This document shows positions 16,649-25,231 of a DNA stretch of 64,000 nucleotides, piece after piece. The stretch is from Pantoea latae (GTDB lineage: Bacteria; Pseudomonadota; Gammaproteobacteria; Enterobacterales; Enterobacteriaceae). Position 1 is the first letter of the stretch. Every line of letters begins with the position of its first letter. The stretch covers positions 62,001-126,000 of the forward strand of contig NZ_MWUE01000019.1 of assembly GCF_002077695.1 (NCBI RefSeq), given 5' to 3'. Position numbers and translations under genes: made by a program. The notes under the pieces are model-generated. The model saw only the letters and a program-made list of their open reading frames with translations, made no database searches and was not told where the DNA came from.

Positions 16649-18133
16649 ATGACCGCTTTTGCGCTAGAAGCCGAAGGCATCAGCAAGTTCTTTCCCGGTG
16701 TGAAGGCACTCGATAACGTTTCGCTGCGCGTGCGTCCGGGATCGGTACATGCCCTGATGGGCGAGAATGGCGCGGGCAAATCCACTTTAATGAAGTGCCT
16801 GATCGGGATGTACCGTCCCGATCGGGGCACCATCCGCATTAAAGGGGAGCCGGTGCAGTTTCAGGACACCATGGACGCCTTGCGTTCCGGCATTTCCATG
16901 ATCCACCAGGAGCTTAACCTGGTGCCCTACATGACCGTTGCGGAGAATATCTGGCTGGGGCGCGAGCCGATGAAATTTGGCTTTGTCGACCATGGCAGGC
17001 TAAATCAGCAGACGCAGACGCTGCTCAATCAGCTTAATATCCGCCTGAAGGCCGATCGGCTGGTGGGCGATCTGAGCATCGCCGCGCAGCAGATGGTGGA
17101 AATCGCCAAGGCGGTCTCGTGGAACGCCGATATCGTGATTATGGATGAGCCGACCTCCGCCCTGACCGAAAGCGAAGTGGCGCACCTCTTCACCATCATT
17201 CGCGACCTGCGCGAGCAGGGCAAAGCTATTATCTACATCAGCCATAAGATGGATGAGATCTTCGCCATCACTGATGAAATCAGCATCTTCCGCGACGGCA
17301 GCTGGGTGGGCAGCAACCACACCGCGCAGTTTACGCGCCAGTCGCTGATCACCCAGATGGTGGGGCGCGAACTGACGCAGCTCTTTCCCAAGTTCAACAA
17401 CGCCATCGGCGAAGAGGTGCTGACGGTGCGCAACCTCAGCAGCAAAGATCGCTTTCATGACGTCAGCTTCAGCGTGCGGCGCGGCGAGATCCTCGGCGTT
17501 GCCGGTCTGGTCGGCGCGGGACGCAGCGAGGTGATGGAAAGTCTGTTTGGCATGGAGGGCATCGACAGCGGCGAAGTGCTGATCGACGGCGTGCCGGTCA
17601 ACATCGACTCGCCTTCCACGGCGATCGAAAAGGGCATGGCCTTTTTAACCGAAGACCGCAAAAAGTCGGGGCTGTTTCTGGTGCTGTCGGTGATGGAGAA
17701 CATGAGCATCGTCAACATGCCGGAGTACAGCGGCAAAAGTGGCTTCGTCAGCCACGTCAAGATGGCGCAGGACTGTATGGATCAGATCCGTCGGCTGAAT
17801 ATCAAAACCCCGACCATGGATCAGATCATCAACAACCTGAGCGGCGGCAACCAGCAGAAGGTGCTGATCGCCCGCTGGCTGCTGGCGCAGCCGAAAATCC
17901 TGATCCTCGATGAACCGACGCGCGGTATCGACGTCGGCGCGAAAGCGGAAATTTACCGTCTGATCTCTGAACTGGCCAACCGTGGCGTGGCCATCATCAT
18001 GGTGTCGTCGGAACTGCCGGAAATCCTCGGCATGAGCGACCGCGTGATGGTGATGCATCAGGGACGTATTACCGGCATCCTCGATAAAGAAGAGGCCGAC
18101 CAGGAAACCATTTTGTCGCTGGCATCCGAATGA
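16649..18133 (+). CDS. sugar ABC transporter ATPase with two nucleotide-binding domains (RbsA/MglA type)
   Basis: The 494-residue protein holds two ABC domains in tandem. The first has Walker A GENGAGKST and Walker B VIMDEPTSAL. The second (from about residue 255) has a degenerate Walker A GLVGAGRSE with LSGGNQQKV and LILDEPTRGIDVGAK, which is normal for carbohydrate uptake transporter family 2. The start follows a strong GGAGGTGAT ribosome site 32 bp after the binding protein gene. It energises import together with the permease that overlaps its stop. Confidence 0.93.
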   Translation: MTAFALEAEGISKFFPGVKALDNVSLRVRPGSVHALMGENGAGKSTLMKCLIGMYRPDRGTIRIKGEPVQFQDTMDALRSGISMIHQELNLVPYMTVAENIWLGREPMKFGFVDHGRLNQQTQTLLNQLNIRLKADRLVGDLSIAAQQMVEIAKAVSWNADIVIMDEPTSALTESEVAHLFTIIRDLREQGKAIIYISHKMDEIFAITDEISIFRDGSWVGSNHTAQFTRQSLITQMVGRELTQLFPKFNNAIGEEVLTVRNLSSKDRFHDVSFSVRRGEILGVAGLVGAGRSEVMESLFGMEGIDSGEVLIDGVPVNIDSPSTAIEKGMAFLTEDRKKSGLFLVLSVMENMSIVNMPEYSGKSGFVSHVKMAQDCMDQIRRLNIKTPTMDQIINNLSGGNQQKVLIARWLLAQPKILILDEPTRGIDVGAKAEIYRLISELANRGVAIIMVSSELPEILGMSDRVMVMHQGRITGILDKEEADQETILSLASE

Positions 18134-18147
18134 GGCGCGAGACAACC

Positions 18148-19179
18148 ATGAGCAACATGAAAGTGACAGCCACTCCGGCAACTGAACAGTCGTCATTCTT
18201 CGGTAATCTGCGGCATAAACTGCCGAAGGATACCGGCATCTTTATCGTGATGGTCGGCATCGCGCTGATCTTCGAACTGGCCGGCTGGTACGTACGCGAC
18301 CAGTCGTTTCTGATGAACACCAACCGCCTGATCCTGATTGTGCTGCAGGTGGCGATTATCGGCGTGATCGCGGTCGGCGTGACGCAGGTCATTATTACCA
18401 CCGGCATCGATCTCTCCTCGGGATCGGTGATTGCGCTGACTGCGGTGGTCGCCGCCAGCCTGGCGCAAACTTCCGACAGCCTGTCGCCGATGTTTCCGTC
18501 GCTGGTGAACATGCCTGCGGTGGTGCCGATTGGCGCCGGCATCGGCGTCGGCCTGCTGTGCGGCCTGGTGAACGGCGTGCTGATCACCCGGACCGGCATT
18601 CCGCCCTTTATTGCCACGCTGGGCATGATGGTGTCGGCGCGCGGTCTGGCGCAGTATTACACCCAGGGCAATCCAATTAGCTTCCTCTCCGATGGGTTTA
18701 CCTCTATCGGCCAGGGCGCGATGCCGGTGATTATTTTCCTGGTGGTGGCGCTGGTGTTCCACATTGCCCTGAAACATACCCGCTACGGCAAATATGTTTA
18801 CGCGATCGGCGGCAATATGACCTCGGCCAAAGTCTCCGGCATCAACGTCAATAAGTATCTGGTGATCGTCTATACCATCGCCGGCGCGCTCTCCGGGCTG
18901 GCGGGCGTGGTGCTGGCGGCGCGCGTCAGCAGCGGCCAGTCAAGCATGGGGATGGCCTACGAGCTAGATGCTATCGCCGCGGCCGTCATCGGCGGCAGCA
19001 GCCTGATGGGCGGCGTCGGGCGTATTACCGGCACGCTGATTGGCGCGGTGATCCTCGGCCTGATCAAAAGCGGCTTCACCTTTGTTGGCGTCGATGCCTA
19101 CGTGCAGGACATTATTAAGGGCATCATTATTGTGGCGGCTGTCTCTATCGATATGCATCGCAACCGTAAAAAACGCTGA
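18148..19179 (+). CDS. sugar ABC transporter permease (RbsC type)
   Basis: The 343-residue inner-membrane protein has eight to ten hydrophobic segments and the branched-chain/ribose permease signature around GIDLSSGSVIALTAV, LVNGVLITRTGIPPFIATLGMM and AAAVIGGSSLMGGVGRITGTLIGA. The start at 18148 (MSNMKVT) is preferred; an ATG at 18130 overlaps the ATPase stop but lacks a ribosome site. It ends the three-gene operon and is followed by a terminator. Confidence 0.92.
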   Translation: MSNMKVTATPATEQSSFFGNLRHKLPKDTGIFIVMVGIALIFELAGWYVRDQSFLMNTNRLILIVLQVAIIGVIAVGVTQVIITTGIDLSSGSVIALTAVVAASLAQTSDSLSPMFPSLVNMPAVVPIGAGIGVGLLCGLVNGVLITRTGIPPFIATLGMMVSARGLAQYYTQGNPISFLSDGFTSIGQGAMPVIIFLVVALVFHIALKHTRYGKYVYAIGGNMTSAKVSGINVNKYLVIVYTIAGALSGLAGVVLAARVSSGQSSMGMAYELDAIAAAVIGGSSLMGGVGRITGTLIGAVILGLIKSGFTFVGVDAYVQDIIKGIIIVAAVSIDMHRNRKKR

Positions 19180-19194
19180 TCTTCCCCGCCGCTG

Positions 19195-19227
19195 GCCTGC
19201 TCGCTCGCCTGAGTCGAGCAGGCTTTT
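19195..19227 (+). terminator. Rho-independent terminator after the sugar transporter operon
   Basis: Nine-bp arms GCCTGCTCG (19195-19203) and CGAGCAGGC (19215-19223) are followed by TTTT, 15 bp after the permease stop. Confidence 0.85.
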
Positions 19228-19321
19228 CGTGAGCTGGATAAGTTTTACTGCTGGATAACCGCGCTTTTTCCGTTTCTCCCCGCTGAGCCATCACTTTTAT
19301 GCACGTCTGGCACGCAGGTGC

Positions 19322-19338
19322 TGCACCACTGAAGTGCA
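19322..19338. promoter_or_regulatory. NtrC-like enhancer site upstream of nac
   Basis: TGCACCACTGAAGTGCA differs by one base from the dyad TGCACC-N5-GGTGCA bound by phosphorylated NtrC. It lies about 130 bp before the sigma-54 promoter, the usual enhancer distance. A weaker TGCACG-type half dyad lies just upstream. Confidence 0.75.
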
Positions 19339-19467
19339 CTGGCCTCTGCAACGCTGGTCATCAGGCCATTCCCACCGCTTATTACCTCTTTATGAGTAAT
19401 CAGAAACGCTTATTTTTCGGGTTGTTAGGATTTTTCTACAGCCACCGCGTCGGTGCCGCGCGAAAAG

Positions 19468-19483
19468 TGGCCTGCTAATTGCA
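19468..19483 (+). promoter_or_regulatory. sigma-54 promoter of nac
   Basis: TGGCCTGCTAATTGCA has the invariant GG and GC of the -24 and -12 elements at the right spacing. The nac genes of enteric bacteria are known to be transcribed by sigma-54 RNA polymerase with NtrC, which agrees with the enhancer at 19322. Confidence 0.85.
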
Positions 19484-19556
19484 ATTTGTTTACTACGAGG
19501 CCAGCAGGCCACAAGAACAGATGTTATTGGCATTCGGGGAAAGTGACGGAGGCAAG

Positions 19557-20474
19557 ATGAATTTAAGACGACTGAAGTACTTTGTAAAAATCGTCGATAT
19601 TGGCAGTTTGACGCAGGCGGCTGAAGTGCTGCACATCGCGCAACCTGCGCTCAGTCAACAGGTGGCCACGCTGGAGAATGAACTCGATCAGCAGCTGTTG
19701 ATCCGCACCAAGCGCGGCGTCACGCCGACCGAAGCCGGTAAAATTCTCTATGCGCATGCGCGGACGATTTTACGCCAGTGCGAACAGGCGCAGACGGCGG
19801 TGATCAACGCCGGACAGGCGCTGAGCGGACAGGTTTCCATCGGCATGGCGCCGGGCACGGCGGCGTCGTCGCTGACCATGCCGCTGCTGCAAACGGTACG
19901 CGAGCAGCATCCAGACATCCTGGTCTATCTGCATGAGAACAGCGGCGCGTCGCTGAATGAGAAGATCATGAACGGCCAGCTTGATATGGCGGTGCTCTAT
20001 GACCGCGCGCCGACCGCGGGCATCACCAGCATGCCGCTAATGAAAGAAGAGCTTTATTTAGTGGGCGCGACCGACTGTCCGGGCGCGTCGGTCGATTTAG
20101 CCGAGGTGGCGCAGATGAGCCTGTTCCTGCCGCGTGATTACAGCGCGGTGCGCAAGCGGGTCGACGAGGCGTTCTCGCTGCGTCGTCTCAGCGCGCGCAT
20201 TATCGGCGAGATCGAGTCGCTGTCGATGCTGACCGCCGCCGTCGCCAGCGGCATGGGCGTAACGGTGCTGCCGGAATCCGCCGCGCGTTCGCTGGTGGGA
20301 TCGACGCAGGCCTGGATGGCGCGCATCAACAGCCCGGCGCTGAATCTGCCGCTGTCGCTGAACGTCTCGGCGCGTCTGCCGCTGTCGCCTTCTGCGCAGG
20401 CGGTAAAAGATATTTTGCTGTCGCTGCTGACCAAACCGATGGCGGAAGAGCGCGCGCTGCTGTTAGTGAGCTAG
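19557..20474 (+). CDS. nac: nitrogen assimilation control LysR-type regulator Nac
   Basis: The 305-residue protein begins MNLRRLKYFVKIVDIGSL and matches E. coli/Klebsiella Nac over its length, with the same HTH region and the AQPALSQQVATLE, GMAPGTAASSLTMPLLQ and VLPESAARSL blocks. Nac is the LysR activator/repressor that links the NtrC nitrogen-starvation response to sigma-70 promoters such as hut, put and ure operons. The ATG at 19557 follows GACGGAGGC; an upstream in-frame start at 19479 would begin inside the sigma-54 promoter and is rejected. Here nac is separated from cbl by an AT-rich patch with hcp fragments, unlike in E. coli. Its stop overlaps the end of an hcp remnant on the other strand by three bases. 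Confidence 0.97.
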   Translation: MNLRRLKYFVKIVDIGSLTQAAEVLHIAQPALSQQVATLENELDQQLLIRTKRGVTPTEAGKILYAHARTILRQCEQAQTAVINAGQALSGQVSIGMAPGTAASSLTMPLLQTVREQHPDILVYLHENSGASLNEKIMNGQLDMAVLYDRAPTAGITSMPLMKEELYLVGATDCPGASVDLAEVAQMSLFLPRDYSAVRKRVDEAFSLRRLSARIIGEIESLSMLTAAVASGMGVTVLPESAARSLVGSTQAWMARINSPALNLPLSLNVSARLPLSPSAQAVKDILLSLLTKPMAEERALLLVS

Positions 20475-20701
20475 TCAGCCAGGATAAACCGGCGGTCCTG
20501 CGGGGCCGCTTTTGCCTGTGCGATGTGGGCTCGCTGCTGATGTGCGCCGGTTAAACTCCCGGTATTTCCATCCACAAGGATATTAACGTTGTGAGTAAGA
20601 GATTTCAGTTCAATCGCGCCTTCGCGCCCCGACACTAGCGACGGACCCGCCATCGGTGAGCCGTTTTCATCGGTTAACCATAAATATGCTGGATTAGACA
20701 T
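20471..20701 (-). pseudogene. truncated Hcp (type VI secretion tube protein), remnant 1
   Basis: The frame starts MSNPAYLWLTDENGSPM after a good AAGGAA site and follows the Hcp1 family to about residue 53 (SGREGAIELKSLTHNV, NTGSLTG). It then diverges and stops after 76 codons, whereas Hcp is about 160 residues. Hcp monomers form the hexameric rings of the T6SS tail tube. The missing half means it cannot make a normal ring. The end abuts nac exactly, so the 3' part was probably lost at a deletion or insertion junction. A second, worse-preserved copy lies at 20998-21128. Confidence 0.75.
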
Positions 20702-20720
20702 AAAATTCCTTTTTTGTTGA

Positions 20721-20906
20721 TTATTTATCATACTTATCAAATTTTGCGGTGAATTTGGGGAGCACAATGATAAGTATAACCACTGAAATAACTGTTAATG
20801 GCAGCCAGTACGCTGGGAGACACTCAAGGTAAAAAAATCCCAGTCCAGTCAGGCTAGCCAGAATAAGCCCTTCATTAAAAATAAGTGATAAAAAAGTTTT
20901 AAACAT
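20721..20906 (-). CDS. small hydrophobic protein B of the hcp-associated duplicated module
   Basis: This 61-residue protein (MFKTFLSLIFNEGLILASL...) has two closely spaced hydrophobic stretches (about residues 12-28 and 33-50) and a charged C-terminus KFDKYDK. It is a clear paralogue of the protein at 21094-21336: both share MFK-FLS, P-YWL--TVIS and the YD--DK end. The hcp remnant follows 19 bp downstream on the same strand. I do not recognise the family. A membrane immunity or accessory protein of an orphan T6SS hcp locus would fit, but this is a guess. Confidence 0.5.
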   Translation of the reverse strand: MFKTFLSLIFNEGLILASLTGLGFFYLECLPAYWLPLTVISVVILIIVLPKFTAKFDKYDK

Positions 20907-20997
20907 GATATTTGCTCTTTATCGCCTCGTATATTGCCTCACAGTGTAGGGGTGGCTAACTGCAGCCTTCTTTCTGTGAATTTCTTGATATTTTTTC

Positions 20998-21128
20998 ATC
21001 CACAGGGATATTGACGTTATGCGTTGGGGATTTTAGTTCAATTGCCCCTTCGCGCCTAACACCCGCGACGGACCCGCCATCGTTGGGCCGTTTTCATCTG
21101 TTAACCATGAATATACTCGATGAGACAT
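20998..21128 (-). pseudogene. hcp remnant 2, frameshifted
   Basis: From the ATG at 21128 the frame reads Y-WLTDENGP--AGPS, then shifts frame; the continuation REGAIELKS-THNVNIPVDE is found one frame over. A stop occurs after 31 codons in the starting frame. The DNA aligns base for base with remnant 1 (20565-20701) apart from small indels. It is a decayed copy of the same Hcp gene start. Confidence 0.7.
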
Positions 21129-21336
21129 AAAACCTCTGTTTAAAACAAGGTTGTTTGTCAAAATTATCATAGCGGCCAAATAAAATGGGATGAACGAAAA
21201 TAAAGATAAATATTGATATCACGGTAAATATAAGCCAGTAATTCGGAAAGAAATAAATAAAAAGAGAGGCGCTAGCAAAAATCCAGACAGGAAATAAGAT
21301 TTCAGTGAACAATATCGATAAGAAACTTTTAAACAT
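21094..21336 (-). CDS. small hydrophobic protein A of the hcp-associated duplicated module
   Basis: The frame of 80 codons begins MFKSFLSILFTEILFPVW after a GGGAGAG site. The first 61 residues parallel protein B, including two hydrophobic stretches and RYDNFDK. Where protein B stops (TAA), this copy has CAA, so it reads on 20 residues into the start of hcp remnant 2. That loss of stop suggests decay without selection, or a recent mutation. Function is unknown. Confidence 0.45.
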   Translation of the reverse strand: MFKSFLSILFTEILFPVWIFASASLFIYFFPNYWLIFTVISIFIFIFVHPILFGRYDNFDKQPCFKQRFYVSSSIFMVNR

Positions 21337-21609
21337 TAAAACTCTCCCTTACACAGTAGTGAAGCGCGCATAATTTATCCCTACACTTTATAGTGGTATT
21401 AAGGTATAACCGGAGAGCCAATCTATTCAAGCTCTTCTAACCACAGCGGGTTTAATTTGTGAGCTCACCAGCACTACCTACCTTGAGTAGGCATTTTTCC
21501 ATCGACCCATATTCCCCATACGCATAAGCGCGAAGTTTTTATTATTTGTTGATATCAATAAACCTTCTTACCATCGGAGATAACAATTTCGTAAAGGGAG
21601 GTAAATATC

Positions 21610-22569
21610 GTGAATTTCCAGCAACTTAAAATCATCCGTGAGGCGGCGCGCTGCGAGTTCAATCTGACGGAAGTGGCAAACACGCTATTTACCTCGCAGT
21701 CGGGCGTCAGTCGCCATATCCGCGACCTGGAAGATGAGCTGGGCGTGGAGATTTTTATTCGTCGCGGCAAGCGACTGCTGGGCATGACCGAACCGGGTAA
21801 AGCGCTGCTGACCATCGCCGAACGCATTCTCGACGAGGCGGGCAAAGTGCGCCGTCTGGCCGACGTCTTCACCAATGAAACCAGCGGCATCCTGACCATC
21901 GCCACCACGCACACCCAGGCGCGCTACAGCCTGCCGCGCATCATCAAGGCGTTTCGCCAGCTCTATCCCAACGTGCGGCTGGAGTTAAATCAGGGATCGC
22001 CACAGGAGATCGTCGCCATGCTGCTGGCAGGTGAGGCGGATGTCGGTATCGCCAGTGAGCTGCTGGTTAATAACAGCAGCCTGGCGGCGTTCCCGTGGTT
22101 TAGCTGGCATCACGCGCTGCTGGTGCCGAGCGATCATGAGCTGGTGCAGCAGCAGCCGGTTTCGCTCAGCACGCTAAGCCGTTACCCGCTTATCACCTAT
22201 CGTCAGGGTATCACCGGACGCTCGCGCGTCGACCGCGCCTTCCAGAGCGCCGGGCTGAAACCCGATATCGTGCTGAGCGCGCAGGACTCCGACGTGGTGA
22301 AAACCTATGTGGAACTGGGGTTAGGCGTCGGCATCCTTGCCGATCAGGCGTGTGAAACCCAGCAGAATGAGGGGCTGGTGCGTATCGACGCCCACCATCT
22401 GTTTGACGCCAATACCGTCTGGCTGGGCCTGAAGCGCGGACAGCTACAGCGCAACTATGTCTGGCAGTTTATGGAACTGTGCAACGCCAACCTCTCGCTG
22501 GAAGAGATCAAACGTCAGGCGCTCTCCTATCAGAGCGAAGAGGAGCCGGTTATCGACTTCCAGATCTAA
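21610..22569 (+). CDS. cbl: LysR-type regulator Cbl (CysB-like, sulfonate utilisation)
   Basis: The 319-residue protein starts with GTG and reads MNFQQLKIIREAAR, matching E. coli Cbl through TSQSGVSRHIRDLEDELG, LTIATTHTQARYSLP, YRQGITGRSR and FDANTVWLGLKRGQLQRNYVW. Cbl activates tau and ssu operons for sulfonate-sulfur use when sulfate and cysteine are scarce. CysB, its close paralogue, is the alternative, but the sequence agrees better with Cbl as I know it, and nac is nearby as in E. coli. The TauABC/SsuABC-type cluster at 9881-14943 is a likely local target. Its stop overlaps the converging methyltransferase gene by four bases. Confidence 0.93.
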   Translation: MNFQQLKIIREAARCEFNLTEVANTLFTSQSGVSRHIRDLEDELGVEIFIRRGKRLLGMTEPGKALLTIAERILDEAGKVRRLADVFTNETSGILTIATTHTQARYSLPRIIKAFRQLYPNVRLELNQGSPQEIVAMLLAGEADVGIASELLVNNSSLAAFPWFSWHHALLVPSDHELVQQQPVSLSTLSRYPLITYRQGITGRSRVDRAFQSAGLKPDIVLSAQDSDVVKTYVELGLGVGILADQACETQQNEGLVRIDAHHLFDANTVWLGLKRGQLQRNYVWQFMELCNANLSLEEIKRQALSYQSEEEPVIDFQI

Positions 22570-23231
22570 TCGGGCAGCGACTCGACGATGGCCAGCTGCA
22601 GGCCATCCCAGCCTTTACTGCCGACGGTTTGCAGCGCGGTCGCCGTCAGGTGCGGGCTGTCGCCGACGTCGCGCAGATAGTGTCGCAGCCCCTGTACGTT
22701 TTCGTCCGTTGACTGTGAGTCGACAATGCGCCCGCTGCGCACCACGTTATCGCCGATAATCACGCTGCCGACGCGCGCCAGCTTCAACGCCCAGCGCAGG
22801 TAGTGCGGATTATTGCGCTTATCGGCGTCGATAAAGATCATATCGAACGGCCCCTGCAGCTGCGGCAAGCTCTCCAGCGCCGGCCCGACCAGCAGCTCGA
22901 TTTTATCCGCCACGCCCGCCTCGGCGAAATTGGCACGCGCCACCTGCGCATGCTGCGGCGAAAACTCCAGCGTAACGATGCGGCCATTCTCCGGCAGGGC
23001 GCGCGCCAGCCACAGCGTGCTGTAGCCGCCCAGCGTGCCGATCTCCAGAATACGCGAGGCGTTCATCATGCGCGCCAGCAGATAAAGCAGCTTGCCCTGG
23101 TTCGCTGCCACGTCAATCGGCGGCAAGCCCGCTTCCGCATTGCGTGCCAGCACCCCCTGCAGCACCGCATCCGGTTTGACCAGCGTCTCGGTGAAGTAAT
23201 CATCAACCGCTCGCCACATATGATCGCTCAT
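22566..23231 (-). CDS. class I SAM-dependent O-methyltransferase
   Basis: The 221-residue protein belongs to the Methyltransf_3 (catechol/caffeoyl-CoA O-methyltransferase-like) family. SAM motif I is ILEIGTLGGYSTLWLA, followed by VTLEFSPQHAQVARANF, and DMIFIDADKRNNPHYL carries the metal-binding aspartates, with GDNVV after it. The ATG at 23231 follows AAGGAGATAACC. Such enzymes methylate hydroxyl groups of catechols or similar small molecules using Mg2+. It is divergent from the GabD-like gene and not obviously tied to either neighbour. Confidence 0.9.
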   Translation of the reverse strand: MSDHMWRAVDDYFTETLVKPDAVLQGVLARNAEAGLPPIDVAANQGKLLYLLARMMNASRILEIGTLGGYSTLWLARALPENGRIVTLEFSPQHAQVARANFAEAGVADKIELLVGPALESLPQLQGPFDMIFIDADKRNNPHYLRWALKLARVGSVIIGDNVVRSGRIVDSQSTDENVQGLRHYLRDVGDSPHLTATALQTVGSKGWDGLQLAIVESLPD

Positions 23232-23393
23232 GGTTATCTCCTTGTTTAAAAACTGAGCATAGCAGTCGCGCGGCATAAAATTTTCTTTCCGCCCACAAAA
23301 CTCGCTGATTAAGGCTATTGCCTGGCGAGAAAAACATCCTGCGCTGAGACGACGCGATAAAGTGAAATAAAACCGATCAAAGAGGGGAGTGAG

Positions 23394-24854
23394 ATGTCGC
23401 GTCTTCAACTACAGGATCCCGATCTGCTGCGTCAGCAGGCGCTGTTCGACGGCCGCTGGCAGGCGGCGCACAACGGCGAAACCCTGCCGGTGACCGATCC
23501 CGCCAGCGGCGAAACGCTGGCGACCATTCCGGCGCTGGGCCGCGCGGAGACGGAGGCGGCCATCGCCTGCGCCGAGTCGGTGCGCGTCGCGTGGGGTAAA
23601 ACCCCCAACGCCAGCCGCGCCGCGCTGCTGGAGAAGTGGCATCAGCTGATCCTCGCCCACGCTGACGATCTGGCGACCATCATGACCGCCGAACAGGGCA
23701 AGCCGCTGGCGGAGGCGAAAGGCGAGGTGCTCTACGGCGCCAGCTTTGTGAAGTGGTTTGCCGAAGAGGCGCGCCGCATCTACGGCGATACCATTCCCGC
23801 GCCGAGCGAGGATCGCCGCATTCTGGTGCTGAAACAGCCGGTCGGCGTCGCAGCGGCCATCACGCCGTGGAATTTTCCCATCGCCATGATTACGCGGAAA
23901 GTCGCGCCGGCGCTGGCGGCGGGCTGTCCGATTATCGTCAAGCCGTCGGAGCTGACGCCGCTTTCGGCGCTGGCGCTGGCGGTGCTGGCGGAGCGCGCGG
24001 GCTTTCCCGCCGGCGTGCTGCAGGTGGTGACCGGCCTGCCGACGGAGATCGGCGCGGCGCTGACCGGCAGTCGCCTGGTGCGGAAAATCTCCTTTACCGG
24101 CTCGACGCGCATCGGCCAGCTGCTGATGCAGCAGAGCGCCGACAGCGTCAAACGCCTCAGCCTGGAGCTGGGCGGCAACGCGCCTTTTATCGTCTTCGAC
24201 GACGCCGATGTCGATATCGCGGTGGCGGGCGTAATGGTGAGCAAATTCCGCAACGCCGGACAGACCTGCGTCTGCGCCAACCGCATTCTGGTGCAGCGCG
24301 GCATCTATGCGCGCTTCGCGTCGAAGCTGCTCGAGGCGGTCGCCACGCTAAAAGTCGGCGACGGGTTTGCGCCCGGCAGCACCATCGGCCCGCTGATTAA
24401 CGCGCGCGCGGTCGAGAAGGTCAACAGCCATATCGAGGATGCCCTTGCTCAGGGCGCGGCGCTGCTGACCGGCGGAACCAGCCACGGCAACGGCACGTAC
24501 GTACAGCCAACGGTGCTGGGCGAGGTCACCGCGCAGATGCGTATCGCTCATGAAGAGACCTTTGGCCCGGTGGCGCCGCTGTTTATCTTCGACACGGAAG
24601 AAGAGGCGATCGCCATGGCCAACGACACCCCCTATGGGCTCGGCGCCTATTTCTTCACTGAGAATATTCGTCGCGCATGGCGCGTCGCCGAAGCGCTGGA
24701 ATTTGGCATGGTCGGCTTTAATACCGGCGCGATCTCATTAGAAGTGGCGCCGTTCGGCGGCGTAAAATTATCCGGGATCGGGCGTGAAGGATCGCGCTAT
24801 GGTATTGAAGAATATCTGGAACAGAAGGCGTTCCATATTGGCAGCCTGAATTAA
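23394..24854 (+). CDS. NAD(P)-dependent aldehyde dehydrogenase, succinate-semialdehyde dehydrogenase (GabD) type
   Basis: The 486-residue enzyme has the full aldehyde dehydrogenase layout: ITPWNFP at 157-162, KPSELTP, the catalytic Glu258 in LELGGNAP and the nucleophile Cys292 in NAGQTCVC. Length and blocks such as EQGKPLAEAKGE and GGVKLSGIGREG fit the succinate-semialdehyde dehydrogenase group. The reaction would oxidise succinate semialdehyde from 4-aminobutyrate to succinate. A GabT-type transaminase is encoded at 36997 in the same region. A strong terminator follows, so it forms a single-gene unit. Glutarate-semialdehyde is an alternative substrate. Confidence 0.88.
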   Translation: MSRLQLQDPDLLRQQALFDGRWQAAHNGETLPVTDPASGETLATIPALGRAETEAAIACAESVRVAWGKTPNASRAALLEKWHQLILAHADDLATIMTAEQGKPLAEAKGEVLYGASFVKWFAEEARRIYGDTIPAPSEDRRILVLKQPVGVAAAITPWNFPIAMITRKVAPALAAGCPIIVKPSELTPLSALALAVLAERAGFPAGVLQVVTGLPTEIGAALTGSRLVRKISFTGSTRIGQLLMQQSADSVKRLSLELGGNAPFIVFDDADVDIAVAGVMVSKFRNAGQTCVCANRILVQRGIYARFASKLLEAVATLKVGDGFAPGSTIGPLINARAVEKVNSHIEDALAQGAALLTGGTSHGNGTYVQPTVLGEVTAQMRIAHEETFGPVAPLFIFDTEEEAIAMANDTPYGLGAYFFTENIRRAWRVAEALEFGMVGFNTGAISLEVAPFGGVKLSGIGREGSRYGIEEYLEQKAFHIGSLN

Positions 24855-24887
24855 TCCTCAACCCTTTTTTATAATTTCTTACAGCAG

Positions 24888-24921
24888 GCGTTTGCGGCGA
24901 AAGCGGCAAACGCTTTTTTTA
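24888..24921 (+). terminator. Rho-independent terminator after the GabD-like gene
   Basis: Arms GCGTTTGC (24888-24895) and GCAAACGC (24906-24913) are followed by seven T. Confidence 0.9.
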
Positions 24922-24983
24922 TTTTGTGCGCTGCGTCAGGTTTTTCTCGTGGTTCGCCATTTTAGTGCAAGTTTCATGCGCGA

Positions 24984-25000
24984 TGCACCACGGCAATGCA
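24984..25000. promoter_or_regulatory. NtrC-like enhancer site upstream of the amine catabolic operon
   Basis: TGCACCACGGCAATGCA matches the NtrC dyad in its first half perfectly and 4 of 6 bases in the second. It resembles the site before nac in 14 of 17 positions. It lies about 120 bp before the sigma-54 promoter. Confidence 0.6.
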
Positions 25001-25119
25001 TGATTTTTGTGAGCTAAATCATCTGTTTATTCCTTCGGCAATTACGCAAAATTTCCGCTTTCAATACGGCACAAAATTTTTTTGCGCTGTTTTAAACGCA
25101 TTTTTATTTTTTAGCTGGC

Positions 25120-25135
25120 TGGCATACTTTCTGCA
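25120..25135 (+). promoter_or_regulatory. sigma-54 promoter of the aldehyde dehydrogenase/transporter operon
   Basis: TGGCATACTTTCTGCA keeps the GG and GC at the same spacing as the nac promoter. Transcription would begin near 25147, which also argues that translation starts at 25232 rather than at an ATG at 25148. Confidence 0.7.
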
Positions 25136-25231
25136 TTACCTTTTTGCATGAGCTTATTAACGCTGAATATAAGCCTTGCGACAGCGCTAATTCCCTTTGG
25201 TTTGACGGGTGTGAAAAATAAGGAATTTTCC

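Larger units (their letters stand above)
24922..25231. other. AT-rich promoter region of the amine catabolic operon
   Basis: This stretch carries the NtrC-like site at 24984-25000, the sigma-54 promoter at 25120-25135, and a leader of about 85 bp before the ATG at 25232. No gene is seen in it. Confidence 0.7.
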
